Under the pieces are notes generated by a model, which saw only the letters and a list, made by a program, of their open reading frames with translations, was not told the DNA's origin and did not search any database. Of a stretch of 10,279 nucleotides of DNA, positions 1 through 6,385 are shown in pieces. Each line of letters starts with the position of its first letter. Position 1 is the first letter of the stretch. The stretch is from CAYLJV01 sp964554215 (lineage in GTDB: Archaea > Hadarchaeota > Hadarchaeia > Hadarchaeales > JAGGTB01): the NCBI GenBank assembly GCA_964554215.1, contig CAZKND010000046.1, forward strand, positions 1 through 10,279, written 5' to 3'. The position numbers and the translations under genes were made by a program.

Positions 1-42
1 AAATAATAATTCAAATCTATAAGCCCATAAATTATTTTTGCT

Positions 43-68
43 ATTAACGTTATTAATTAACGTTATTA
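43..68. repeat. Perfect 13-bp tandem duplication in AT-rich intergenic DNA
   Basis: The unit ATTAACGTTATTA occurs twice back to back (43-55 and 56-68). Each copy contains the palindrome AACGTT, so the two centres lie 13 bp apart. The repeat lies in gene-free DNA left of the terminator of the pilin-like gene. It may belong to the control region of a gene beyond the left edge, or it may be simple AT-rich slippage. Function is not known. Confidence 0.6.
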
Positions 69-157
69 TAGTAATACAATTTTTCTGAAAATAACTTTTA
101 AAACAAACAGATGAGGAACTAAAAAAATATAGAAAATATTCATAAGTAATTGACCTA

Positions 158-214
158 TTGAAAAAAGGTCTAAAAAAATTATATTGAAAAATAGCTTCTA
201 TTCTAAACAGAATA
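158..214 (-). terminator. Probable terminator after the pilin-like gene
   Basis: Immediately beyond the stop codon at 217-219, reading leftward, lies a perfect hairpin with 6-bp arms (199-204 and 209-214) and a 4-base loop. Several T-runs follow on the minus strand: five at 187-191, seven at about 172-178 and six at 161-166. Oligo-T tracts are the main intrinsic termination signal in archaea; the small AT-only hairpin may be incidental. Confidence 0.55.
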
Positions 215-216
215 AT

Positions 217-651
217 TTAATTAAAATCTTCCTTAACCGATACACTCATTTCAGTAATAGTTATACCTGAAGGATTATGGTTTAAAATCACGATATATTC
301 ATTCTCAGTTTGTAAACTCTGCCCTTTAGAATCTCTAACGACAGAAATTTCCCCACCTTCGATAAATGGAGAAACAGCCTCGTCAAAAGTTCGATTTTCT
401 TCTAAAAGAGAAGCCTTTGTGGGATCTCTAAAATTAGGGCCATTATCTCCCTCTTTAGCTATCGATATCTCCAGTTCATCCCAAACTAAATCCACGCCTT
501 TCAAATGCTGTAAAATAATTTCCTCCTCCCCCCCTTTTGCGATCACTACTGCTCGGGGCCTAACCGAGTACATAAAAATACCTGTTATAGCAATCACAAT
601 CACTGCCGAGACTATTAGAAAAATATTTCCACGATTATCCTCGAACAACAT
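217..651 (-). CDS. Pilin-like single-pass protein with class III signal sequence
   Basis: This is a 144-residue protein of unrecognised family. It begins with a short charged leader ending in Arg-Gly (residues 7-8), followed by a hydrophobic segment at about 9-28 and then a soluble acidic domain of about 115 residues. This layout matches archaeal type IV prepilin-like proteins, whose leader is cut next to the Gly by the prepilin peptidase (PibD/ArlK/EppA) and whose hydrophobic helix packs into the filament core; here that is inferred from layout alone. The usual Glu at position 5 of the mature helix is not obvious. The ATG is preceded by AAGGT about 9 bases upstream. The gene follows the histidine kinase by only 25 bases, so co-transcription is likely. 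It could also be a plain membrane-anchored extracellular protein. Confidence 0.6.
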   Translation of the reverse strand: MLFEDNRGNIFLIVSAVIVIAITGIFMYSVRPRAVVIAKGGEEEIILQHLKGVDLVWDELEISIAKEGDNGPNFRDPTKASLLEENRTFDEAVSPFIEGGEISVVRDSKGQSLQTENEYIVILNHNPSGITITEMSVSVKEDFN

Positions 652-676
652 GTTTCAAAACCTTTTTATGGCTTTT

Positions 677-2632
677 TCAATCTTTAGGTAGGTAAATACG
701 GAATGTAGTACCTTCGCCTTTTTCGCTTTCCACTTCTACCCTGCCATCATGGAGTTCTATAAAGTGTTTCGTGACGGAAAGACCTATACCTAATCCTCTA
801 GCCTTCTCTTTCTTTCCGGTTTCTCCTCGATAGAATTTCTCAAATACCTTTTCCTGCTCTTCTTCTGACATTCCCACTCCATTATCGGATACACTCACTA
901 CAACTTCTTGATTCTCCAGCTTAGCCTCGATTTCAATTTCTCCTTCCGAAGATGTGTACTGAACTGCATTTAATATTATATTTCGGAAAACCTTGTCCAA
1001 AAGCCTTTGATCACCCAATATCTCGAGCTGTCCATCGCCAAAAACGACCTCTACCTCATGTTCTTTCTGTTCTATCTCATTTTCTAAACTATCCAGTACG
1101 GACCGGATGATATCTGGGATGGAAATGGATTCTTCCCCGGCCTTTATCCTGCCCGCTTCGATCCTGGACAGATCCAACAAATCCCCTACTAAGCTCTCTA
1201 TCTCACTTATCTTGTCCGCAACATCATATAGGGAGTCTTCTTGACGTTGCGGTAATCTTTCCGTTTCTTCAGACAATAACATCTCTATTCGAGTCTTGAC
1301 CGGTGTCAACAATGAGCTTAATTCGTGACTAACTAGATCTATGAATTCAGCTCTCGTTTCACTAGTTTTTTCAAGCTTCTCCTTCCTTTTTCTCAACTGG
1401 CTCTCTGTCTCTCTCAATCGCATAAAGGCCTCGCTAAGTTCTTTCCTACGATTTTTCAACTTATTTTCCATTTCTTTATGCTCGGTGATATCCTCAATTA
1501 TCAGCTGCGTAGCAGGATCACCATTATATGTAATATCCAACCCCTTGAACGACAAATACTTTACTTTACCCATCTTGGTAACTACACTGCATTCGATCTC
1601 AAAAGGTACATTGTCCACTACATCCTCCCTTTGCAAAACTTTAGCATCTTCTCTGTCATCAGGATGAACAAAATTTAGGAATCCCAACTCTTCCAATGAT
1701 TCCTTAGAACACTCAAAAATATCAGTCACTCTATCATTCAAATAATTTATCTCGCCATGCTGAATAACTGCGATTCCAACCTGAGCATAATCTACGATTG
1801 CCCGATAATACTTCAATTCGGAGCTTAACTCTTCTTTCTCCGCCTGAATCGACTTTTTGTTCTCACTTACCACTCCTAAAACGCTAGACTCATCACCAAA
1901 ACTTAGATGAGTGAAATCGATATTAACCGGAATCTTTCCCCCTGAATCCTTTTTTCCATTGGCCTTTAGAGAAACATCTTCTCCATCCTCTTCCAAAATC
2001 TGCTTCACTTTATCTAAGATGCTCTCAGCCTCTTCACTTTCGAAGATATTGTCTAAACGACCCCCATCGAGTTCATCAGAACCATAATCCAAAAAGTCTT
2101 CTAACTCAGAATTAGCCGAATCAATTACTACTTCTCCTGAATCTTCATAAGCAGTGAAAATACCAACTGGAATCTTTTCCCACAAAACATCAAGAAGAGC
2201 ATCCTTTTCTCCAATAGTCTTATCTTTCTCTTCAAGCTCCCCCTGAAGATTTTCATGCTCTGCGAGATTAACTCCAATGGCTATATTATTTCGTACATCC
2301 CCATTGCCACCTTTTAACTGTATAGTCTTCCATATGATCGGTATTACTTCTCCACTTTTCTTTTTCCAAGGGATCTCCTTTTCCTTGGGTAAATCCTCTC
2401 TATCCGAATTCAATAAAAACTCTTCTACATCCTCTTTATCAACATTATCTGGAAAAAAACTCCATATTGGTTCTTCAATCACTTCATCTTCCTTATAGCC
2501 AGTGATAGTTTCATAAATATCATCATATAACACAATTCTTCCTTCTGCGTCCAAACCTAAGACTATAGGTCCAAACTCTATCTTCTTCTGATCCAAATCA
2601 TTTCCTAAACCTTCTTCTTTATTATTTGCCAA
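677..2632 (-). CDS. Soluble multi-PAS sensor histidine kinase
   Basis: This 651-residue kinase has no membrane segment or signal peptide, so it should sense a cytoplasmic signal. Three PAS-like regions are visible: about 18-125, a weaker one at about 148-258, and about 275-386, ending in a PAC-like IIEDITEHKEMENK stretch. A charged coiled coil (388-427) leads to a HisKA domain with the phospho-acceptor in VSHELSS (His436). The HATPase_c domain has an N box (NIILNAVQYT, 551-560), G1 box (DNGVGM, 583-588), F box (FEKF, 597-600) and G2 box (GLGIGL, 613-618), so all catalytic motifs are intact. The start is TTG, chosen because AAAGGAG lies 9 bases upstream; no nearby in-frame ATG is better placed. 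There is no receiver domain or response regulator in the window. A winged-helix regulator lies upstream and a pilin-like gene 25 bases downstream. Haloarchaea and methanogens carry many such orphan kinases; the signal cannot be read from sequence. Confidence 0.93.
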   Translation of the reverse strand: MANNKEEGLGNDLDQKKIEFGPIVLGLDAEGRIVLYDDIYETITGYKEDEVIEEPIWSFFPDNVDKEDVEEFLLNSDREDLPKEKEIPWKKKSGEVIPIIWKTIQLKGGNGDVRNNIAIGVNLAEHENLQGELEEKDKTIGEKDALLDVLWEKIPVGIFTAYEDSGEVVIDSANSELEDFLDYGSDELDGGRLDNIFESEEAESILDKVKQILEEDGEDVSLKANGKKDSGGKIPVNIDFTHLSFGDESSVLGVVSENKKSIQAEKEELSSELKYYRAIVDYAQVGIAVIQHGEINYLNDRVTDIFECSKESLEELGFLNFVHPDDREDAKVLQREDVVDNVPFEIECSVVTKMGKVKYLSFKGLDITYNGDPATQLIIEDITEHKEMENKLKNRRKELSEAFMRLRETESQLRKRKEKLEKTSETRAEFIDLVSHELSSLLTPVKTRIEMLLSEETERLPQRQEDSLYDVADKISEIESLVGDLLDLSRIEAGRIKAGEESISIPDIIRSVLDSLENEIEQKEHEVEVVFGDGQLEILGDQRLLDKVFRNIILNAVQYTSSEGEIEIEAKLENQEVVVSVSDNGVGMSEEEQEKVFEKFYRGETGKKEKARGLGIGLSVTKHFIELHDGRVEVESEKGEGTTFRIYLPKD

Positions 2633-2641
2633 ATTTTCACT

Positions 2642-2687
2642 CTCCTTTTACAATTTTTAATCAAAATATATCTCATAAATATATAAG
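2642..2687 (-). promoter_or_regulatory. Promoter and Shine-Dalgarno of the kinase gene
   Basis: On the minus strand a TATA-like stretch TTATATATTTATGA covers 2674-2687, placing transcription start near 2655. AAAGGAG at 2642-2648 sits 9 bases before the TTG codon at 2630-2632. The kinase-pilin pair can therefore be transcribed independently of the winged-helix gene upstream. Sequence inspection only. Confidence 0.5.
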
Positions 2688-2699
2688 AAAAATAAAAAG
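2687..2699 (-). terminator. T-rich tract after the winged-helix gene
   Basis: Just past the winged-helix stop at 2715, the minus strand reads CTTTTTATTTTTC, two runs of five T. This resembles archaeal oligo-T termination and directly abuts the kinase TATA element. It suggests partial termination between the two genes followed by a new promoter. Confidence 0.4.
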
Positions 2700-2714
2700 T
2701 ACTGGAAGTTTCTT

Positions 2715-3140
2715 CTACCTGCTTTCACTGCCCTCAGCGGATTCAATGTTTATATTCAACGATTGGTTCTCGAACCCAAAAGTAATTTCCACAAAGGAAA
2801 CGTTAGTTCTGAGAACTGTAGCTCTTTTTCCATCTTGCGTCAATTTTTTCTCTTTAACTTCTAGCAAATCATTTTCCTCAAGTTCTTCAACTCTACGATA
2901 GCAAGTAGCTATCGGAATATCCAGTTCACGACTCAACTCTCTCACCGTCTTTCCATCATCTCTAGTAGCTGCTAAAATCTTCAAAGAATAATCATCTGCA
3001 AGAGGTCCCAGGATCTCGTTTATCATGTCTTCTAACTGTTGATTCTCTACATCACCAAGATTAAGCGTTTCTTTTAAATCTCCTTGGCTAAAATCTAGTT
3101 TTACTCTTTCCTGACTCTTAGCTTCAGTCGCATTTTTCAA
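2715..3140 (-). CDS. Winged-helix transcriptional regulator (ArsR-like HTH)
   Basis: This is a 141-residue, probably cytoplasmic, DNA-binding protein. The winged-helix domain covers about 40-110: a first helix in LADDYSLKILAAT, then TVRELSRELDIP and the recognition helix IATCYRRVEELEENDLL (77-93), then a wing rich in Lys with RATVLRT. This pattern is common in small archaeal regulators that often sit beside sensor kinases. The N-terminal 35 residues are charged and unassigned; the C-terminal tail ends in an acidic stretch. The start is TTG, chosen because a near-perfect AGGAGGTGA (3145-3153) lies four bases upstream. The gene is divergent from the ArlC-like gene across a 209-bp region with repeated motifs, so it may control itself and its neighbours. 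A single Cys (Cys80) lies in the recognition helix; whether it matters is unknown. Confidence 0.85.
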   Translation of the reverse strand: MKNATEAKSQERVKLDFSQGDLKETLNLGDVENQQLEDMINEILGPLADDYSLKILAATRDDGKTVRELSRELDIPIATCYRRVEELEENDLLEVKEKKLTQDGKRATVLRTNVSFVEITFGFENQSLNINIESAEGSESR

Positions 3141-3144
3141 AATT

Positions 3145-3153
3145 TCACCTCCT
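3145..3153 (-). promoter_or_regulatory. Near-perfect Shine-Dalgarno that sets a TTG start
   Basis: The minus strand reads AGGAGGTGA, a nine-base match to the 16S rRNA anti-Shine-Dalgarno sequence, four bases before the TTG codon at 3138-3140. No in-frame ATG is similarly placed, so this site decides the start of the winged-helix gene. Confidence 0.8.
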
Positions 3154-3162
3154 ATTTATATT

Positions 3163-3245
3163 CAATTTTACTAAATTTATTTTTAGTTAATCTTACTTTA
3201 CTTAATTATAATTTAGTTATAGTTTATAAATCTTTAGTAAAATTG
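3163..3245. repeat. Perfect 13-bp inverted repeat with a motif cluster in a divergent promoter
   Basis: CAATTTTACTAAA (3163-3175) is the exact reverse complement of TTTAGTAAAATTG (3233-3245); the arms are 57 bp apart. The same core, TTTAGT(T/A)A, appears four times: 3182-3189, 3212-3219 and 3233-3240 on the plus strand, and 3168-3175 on the minus strand. The last two plus-strand copies are 21 bp apart, two helical turns. The cluster surrounds TATA-like sequences (about 3204-3212 and 3223-3230) that could serve the winged-helix gene. An operator array for a dimeric regulator is the best guess, but the low complexity of the region tempers this. Confidence 0.6.
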
Positions 3246-3294
3246 GAATGACAAAATAAGGCTTTTTTCCAAAATTGATAAAATTAACCTTACC

Positions 3295-3345
3295 TTTATA
3301 AAAAAACAGGTGCATAGAAAATTACGAACATATCTCAAAGAGGAG
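3295..3345 (+). promoter_or_regulatory. Promoter and Shine-Dalgarno of the ArlC-like operon
   Basis: TTTATAAAAAA begins at 3296 and predicts a transcription start near 3327. AGAGGAG at 3339-3345 then lies four bases before the ATG at 3350. Spacing of TATA box, start and Shine-Dalgarno is ordinary for archaea, leaving a leader of roughly 23 bases. The inverted-repeat cluster lies about 50 bases upstream of the TATA box. Confidence 0.6.
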
Positions 3346-3349
3346 AAAA

Positions 3350-4123
3350 ATGGCGGGATTATTAAAGGACATCGTGGGGAAATTAACCGGAATTGAAAAC
3401 GGAGAAGAAGAAGTAAATCTCGAAGAGATAGAAGATATATCTAACGGAAATCCCATGGAAGAGGACATAAACGGTGTTTCCAACGGAGAAAAAACAGAAG
3501 AAGACATAAACCTTGAAGAAAACATCACGGAGCCCGATGAAACAATGGAAAGACAAGCCCAAGGACCAGCGCGAGCAAATACGGCTTCAGAATCAGAGAT
3601 AGAGGAGATAAGAGAAGAAATCGAAGAAATGGAACAAGAAATACAGAAAATCCTATCGAAACACGAAAATACAGAAGAAAGGTTAGAAGAGTTAGAGAAA
3701 AAACTAAGTAAAACCTATATGATTTACGAAACTGTATTTCAGGACATAAATCCCTTCAAAGAAGATTACGACTTCGAAGAGGATATACATGGAGTACTAG
3801 AAGATTTCTTAGGTGAAGGGGAATCCATAAAATCCGGAGAAATGCACCTAGGGGAAGAAGAGAAAGAAAAAATAAGCGAACTCGAAGATAAAGTTGAAAA
3901 TTTAGAAGAAATGATAAAAGGAGATGGAGAAACAACTTCAGACGACGTTGAAGAGGAGTACAAAGAAGCATTCGAAGAGGGTACTGGAGAAAGTGAAGCA
4001 AAATGGGACCCAGGTGATCCTGTACTCGGACCAGAAGGTGAAGAGCTAATTATCACAGAGCGTGAATGGGATTCAGAAGAAGAAGCATGGAAATATGATT
4101 GTAAACCAATGGGAGGTGAATAG
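3350..4123 (+). CDS. ArlC/FlaC-like acidic coiled-coil protein
   Basis: This is a very acidic protein of 257 residues without signal peptide or membrane helix. The recognisable core is a coiled coil (about 82-122) running into KTYMIYETVFQDINPFKED (about 121-139). This resembles the conserved YE-VSNQINPF segment of archaellum accessory proteins ArlC/ArlD (formerly FlaC/FlaD), which form part of the cytosolic motor complex and link it to chemotaxis signals through CheF. A second coiled coil covers about 168-190. The first 65 residues contain loose repeats of EEDIN/EENI type. The last 40 residues (219-257, from WDPGDPVLGPEGEE to the end) form a separate Trp-rich segment I do not recognise. The ATG is fixed by AGAGGAG four bases upstream. 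The next gene starts 2 bases after the stop, and its GGAGGTGA lies within this gene's last codons, so translation is probably coupled. No archaellin or motor genes are near, so a non-motility role is possible. Confidence 0.72.
   Translation: MAGLLKDIVGKLTGIENGEEEVNLEEIEDISNGNPMEEDINGVSNGEKTEEDINLEENITEPDETMERQAQGPARANTASESEIEEIREEIEEMEQEIQKILSKHENTEERLEELEKKLSKTYMIYETVFQDINPFKEDYDFEEDIHGVLEDFLGEGESIKSGEMHLGEEEKEKISELEDKVENLEEMIKGDGETTSDDVEEEYKEAFEEGTGESEAKWDPGDPVLGPEGEELIITEREWDSEEEAWKYDCKPMGGE
4114..4119 (+). promoter_or_regulatory. Shine-Dalgarno inside the end of the ArlC-like gene
   Basis: GGGAGGTGA lies across about 4111-4119, overlapping the last Gly-Gly-Glu codons of the ArlC-like gene, six bases before the ATG at 4126. 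It implies tight translational coupling and matched amounts of the two proteins. Confidence 0.7.
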
Positions 4124-4125
4124 AA

Positions 4126-4716
4126 ATGGAAAAAAGTTCATTCTATGAAAATGAGCTTTCAGAAGTTTCAGGAGAAAAAAAGGAGCTGAGCAACCCTCTT
4201 AAAATTGAAAAACCATACTTAACAGCTGGAAACCTAAAGCGGGGCGATCTAGAAAAAGAAATTCCTACACTGGAATGGTTAGATTACTTATTGTCCAAAA
4301 AGGAAAAAGACGGACTTATCGAAGTACTATCATATTACATAGATTTAGGCTGGATAAGTAAAAAAGCAAGAGATTATCTAATGTCTTACGCAAGAGGGTT
4401 CTCCAACAGAAAAAAGGATAAGGTATTTTCTGAGATAAAGATGAACGGAAAAGAATACAGCGTTGACAAAGAAAAGGAGGAAAAAGAACAAGGCTGGGAA
4501 AAAAACCACAGAAGTCACCTAATGAGTCCTAAAGACCACATTAAATCCCTATATTACATTCTAAAGATAATAAAGAGCGATATCAGTGACGAAAAATATG
4601 AAAAAGTAATGGAAACAGTACAAGAAAAAATAGGAGAAAAAGACTACAGAAAAGAAAATCCCAGTGGGGACGTAGACGAAAAAGAATCGTCGAAAAAGAA
4701 GGATAATGATAAATAA
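4126..4716 (+). CDS. ArlD/ArlE-like archaellum accessory protein (FlaD/E domain)
   Basis: This is a soluble 196-residue protein. Residues about 29-92 match the archaeal flagella D/E domain layout: KPYL (29-32), a Trp-containing helix TLEWLDYLL (48-56), the hallmark YYIDLGWIS (70-78), then ARDYLMSYARGF. A second family-like block, HLMSPKDHIKSLYYI (131-145), resembles the C-terminal DH--SL-YI segment of haloarchaeal ArlD and ArlCE. In known systems these proteins assemble with ArlC and bind CheF to relay chemotaxis signals to the motor. The C-terminal 35 residues are lysine/glutamate-rich and probably disordered. The gene starts 2 bases after the ArlC-like gene with a strong overlapping Shine-Dalgarno. 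D and E cannot be told apart here, so no symbol is given. The lack of arlF-J nearby is unusual; those genes may lie elsewhere in the genome. Confidence 0.82.
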   Translation: MEKSSFYENELSEVSGEKKELSNPLKIEKPYLTAGNLKRGDLEKEIPTLEWLDYLLSKKEKDGLIEVLSYYIDLGWISKKARDYLMSYARGFSNRKKDKVFSEIKMNGKEYSVDKEKEEKEQGWEKNHRSHLMSPKDHIKSLYYILKIIKSDISDEKYEKVMETVQEKIGEKDYRKENPSGDVDEKESSKKKDNDK

Positions 4717-4795
4717 TCACAGAGGTCTAAATAAATCCCCACGATGAAACCTCCTTCAATATCAATTCATGTTCATGTCAAAAGGTGGCAAAAGA

Positions 4796-5929
4796 ATGAA
4801 AACTAAAATGAAAAGGGTCATAACACTAACAATAATTCTAACAAGCTTTCTCGTGCTAATCACTGCTCCACAGAACATCGAGGCTGATGAAAGCACAGCC
4901 TCAAACCCTGAACAATTATTGGTCGAAGGCAAAAAATCGCCAAATAAAATAAAAAAACTATTTCCAACATTTTCAGCCACTTACAAGAATGAAATATCAA
5001 AAATCTCAGCTAAAAATATCGAGGTCATTATAGAAGGAAAAGATATAGAAAAAAAATGGGAAATGGAACAAAAAAGCGATGTGAATCCCAACGAAACAGA
5101 AGAAATACAACTCAAAGGATCTCCCTTAATACCCGGCAAAGAATACGAATGGAAAGTAAGGTTTCAAAACAAAACCGGTTGGAGTGATTGGAAAAAAAGT
5201 AGTTTTTCGACAGCGAAATTCCTAAACTTACCTCCAGAAGAAGCTAAAGAATTTCTAAAAACAGCAACTTCTTGCCCAGAAATAAGAGCCAACGTCTTGA
5301 AAACATCTATGAAGGAAAACAGTAGTCAAACCATTGATAAATTAAAATCCTTAAGCGTTTTTACTCTGAACGATATCCTATCCGAACTAACTAATTCTAT
5401 AAATTCTCCACAAACCGCAGCAGAAATACTCCAAAAATTGCCCAAAACTAAATCATTCGAAATAGTGAGTTCTATGATACAGATGAAAAACTTCGACATC
5501 GACGAATTAGAAAATATAATTTCTCAAAAAGAAATTTCTGAAGAGAAATTACAAAATATATACGAAGGTCTCCCCGACCAGCTCCAAAAAGAACTAGAAG
5601 AGAAACTTTCCGAAGATGCAAAAAATAGAATATCCGCCCTAAGCGGAGGAACAAATTCCACCATCGCAATAATTTTACTAGTAATAATACTGGCCTTAAC
5701 CCTACTCAGATATAGAATGGAAAAGGTCGAGAAAAAGAAAGAAGAGAAATGGAACCAAATTCTCGCAAAGTTCCTCTCCTCAGGAAAGAACAGAATGGTT
5801 ATCCCAAGCAATCTCCCCCCTAAAAAATCAGCAGGTCGAGCGAAAAGCACTATAGAAAGACTAGGAGTCGAAGATAAAGTGGATTTAGGAAAGGAAGAAG
5901 GCGAAATTTACTTAATTAGAAAAAGTTAA
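4796..5929 (+). CDS. Signal-peptide membrane protein: FN3-like outer domain, helical region, one TM, cytosolic tail
   Basis: I do not recognise this 377-residue protein as a named family. I place the start at the ATG at 4796, not 27 bases earlier, because AGGTGG (4783-4788) lies seven bases before it and the result is a clean Sec-type signal peptide (basic MKTKMKR, hydrophobic core to about residue 24, likely cut near residue 30). Residues about 52-142 look like a fibronectin type III or Ig-like fold, ending in PGKEYEWKVRFQNKTGWSDW and SFST. Residues about 147-275 are a chain of amphipathic helices with phrases such as AAEILQKLP, loosely like MgtE-N/FliG-type helical repeats. A single membrane helix covers about 289-305. 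The cytosolic tail (about 306-377) is basic, then forms a compact RAKSTIERLGVEDKV...GEIYLIRK module. It follows the ArlD/E-like gene by 79 bases on the same strand, so it may join outside sensing or anchoring to the ArlC/D pair; that is inference. Confidence 0.75.
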   Translation: MKTKMKRVITLTIILTSFLVLITAPQNIEADESTASNPEQLLVEGKKSPNKIKKLFPTFSATYKNEISKISAKNIEVIIEGKDIEKKWEMEQKSDVNPNETEEIQLKGSPLIPGKEYEWKVRFQNKTGWSDWKKSSFSTAKFLNLPPEEAKEFLKTATSCPEIRANVLKTSMKENSSQTIDKLKSLSVFTLNDILSELTNSINSPQTAAEILQKLPKTKSFEIVSSMIQMKNFDIDELENIISQKEISEEKLQNIYEGLPDQLQKELEEKLSEDAKNRISALSGGTNSTIAIILLVIILALTLLRYRMEKVEKKKEEKWNQILAKFLSSGKNRMVIPSNLPPKKSAGRAKSTIERLGVEDKVDLGKEEGEIYLIRKS

Positions 5930-5993
5930 TCCAAACTAATCTCTAAAAAATCTCATTTCCAACCCAATTACGAATAAAGTTCTTAATTCTATT

Positions 5994-6025
5994 CATATAA
6001 ATGGATTCTCGAAGCAGTTTTCGAG
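5994..6025 (+). promoter_or_regulatory. TATA element followed by an 18-bp palindrome before the EF-like gene
   Basis: CATATAAATGG (from 5994) is TATA-like and predicts a start near 6023. A perfect inverted repeat, CTCGAA - 6 bases - TTCGAG (6008-6025), lies between the TATA and the predicted start and overlaps the latter, the position where a repressor would block transcription. If transcription starts here the leader is about 90 bases. As RNA the repeat could also form a small hairpin. The rest of 5930-6112 shows no gene. Confidence 0.45.
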
Positions 6026-6112
6026 GATACCTATAGAACGCTAAATTTCCAAAGTGAAAAAAGAAAAAACCAATAAACTACGAAATGAAACTAAAACCAG
6101 GTGTAGAAATAT

Positions 6113-6382
6113 ATGGTTGAAAAACCCGTAGAAAAAGAAAAAATTGGGAAGGTAACACATTATTTCACGGAAATAAATGTGGGTGTAATAGAACTCAGCG
6201 AAGCTCTGGAAGTGGGAGACGAAATATCAATAGAGGGAGCAACCACAGATATACAACAACCTGTAGACTCCATGCAGATCGAACACGACGACGTAGAAGA
6301 AGCAAGTTCCGGTGATGCGGTTGGGATGAAAGTTAAAGACAGGGTTCGAGAAGGAGACATAGTCTACAAACTTGAAAAATAA
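6113..6382 (+). CDS. Translation elongation factor-like small beta-barrel protein
   Basis: This 89-residue cytosolic protein resembles domain 2 of EF-Tu/EF1A without a GTPase domain. GKVTHYFTEINVGVIEL (about 12-28), the LEVGDEISIEG turn (about 32-42), the QPVDSMQIEHDDVEEASSG loop (about 49-67) and DAVGMKVKDRVREGDIVYKL (68-87) follow the strand order of that barrel. Short archaeal proteins of this kind are annotated as translation elongation factor-like; their role is not established. The ATG is preceded by AGGTG about eight bases upstream. The gene converges with the R15P isomerase gene, three bases between stop codons. It may have its own promoter with a palindromic operator candidate. No sign of truncation, since stand-alone members have this size. 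Confidence 0.83.
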   Translation: MVEKPVEKEKIGKVTHYFTEINVGVIELSEALEVGDEISIEGATTDIQQPVDSMQIEHDDVEEASSGDAVGMKVKDRVREGDIVYKLEK

Positions 6383-6385
6383 ATC

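Noticed and set aside
156..191. Direct repeat TATTGAAAAA (156-165 and 182-191)
   Set aside because: Ten AT-rich bases in an A-rich region are likely to recur by chance.
1341..1667. Plus-strand open frame of about 108 codons
   Set aside because: It lies wholly opposite the histidine kinase, is Ser/Leu-rich as expected from the complement of Glu/Lys codons, and has no ribosome binding site.
3756..4056. Minus-strand frames of 81 and 96 codons
   Set aside because: They are complements of the Glu-rich ArlC-like gene and consist of Ser/Leu/Phe low-complexity sequence.
4721..4755. Possible hairpin GAGGT...ACCTC between the ArlD/E-like and membrane protein genes
   Set aside because: Only five base pairs with a loop of more than 20 bases and no T-run after it, so not convincing as a terminator or attenuator.
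4769..4795. Upstream ATG giving a nine-residue longer membrane protein
   Set aside because: The ATG at 4796 has AGGTGG at proper spacing and yields a clean signal peptide; the upstream ATG has neither.
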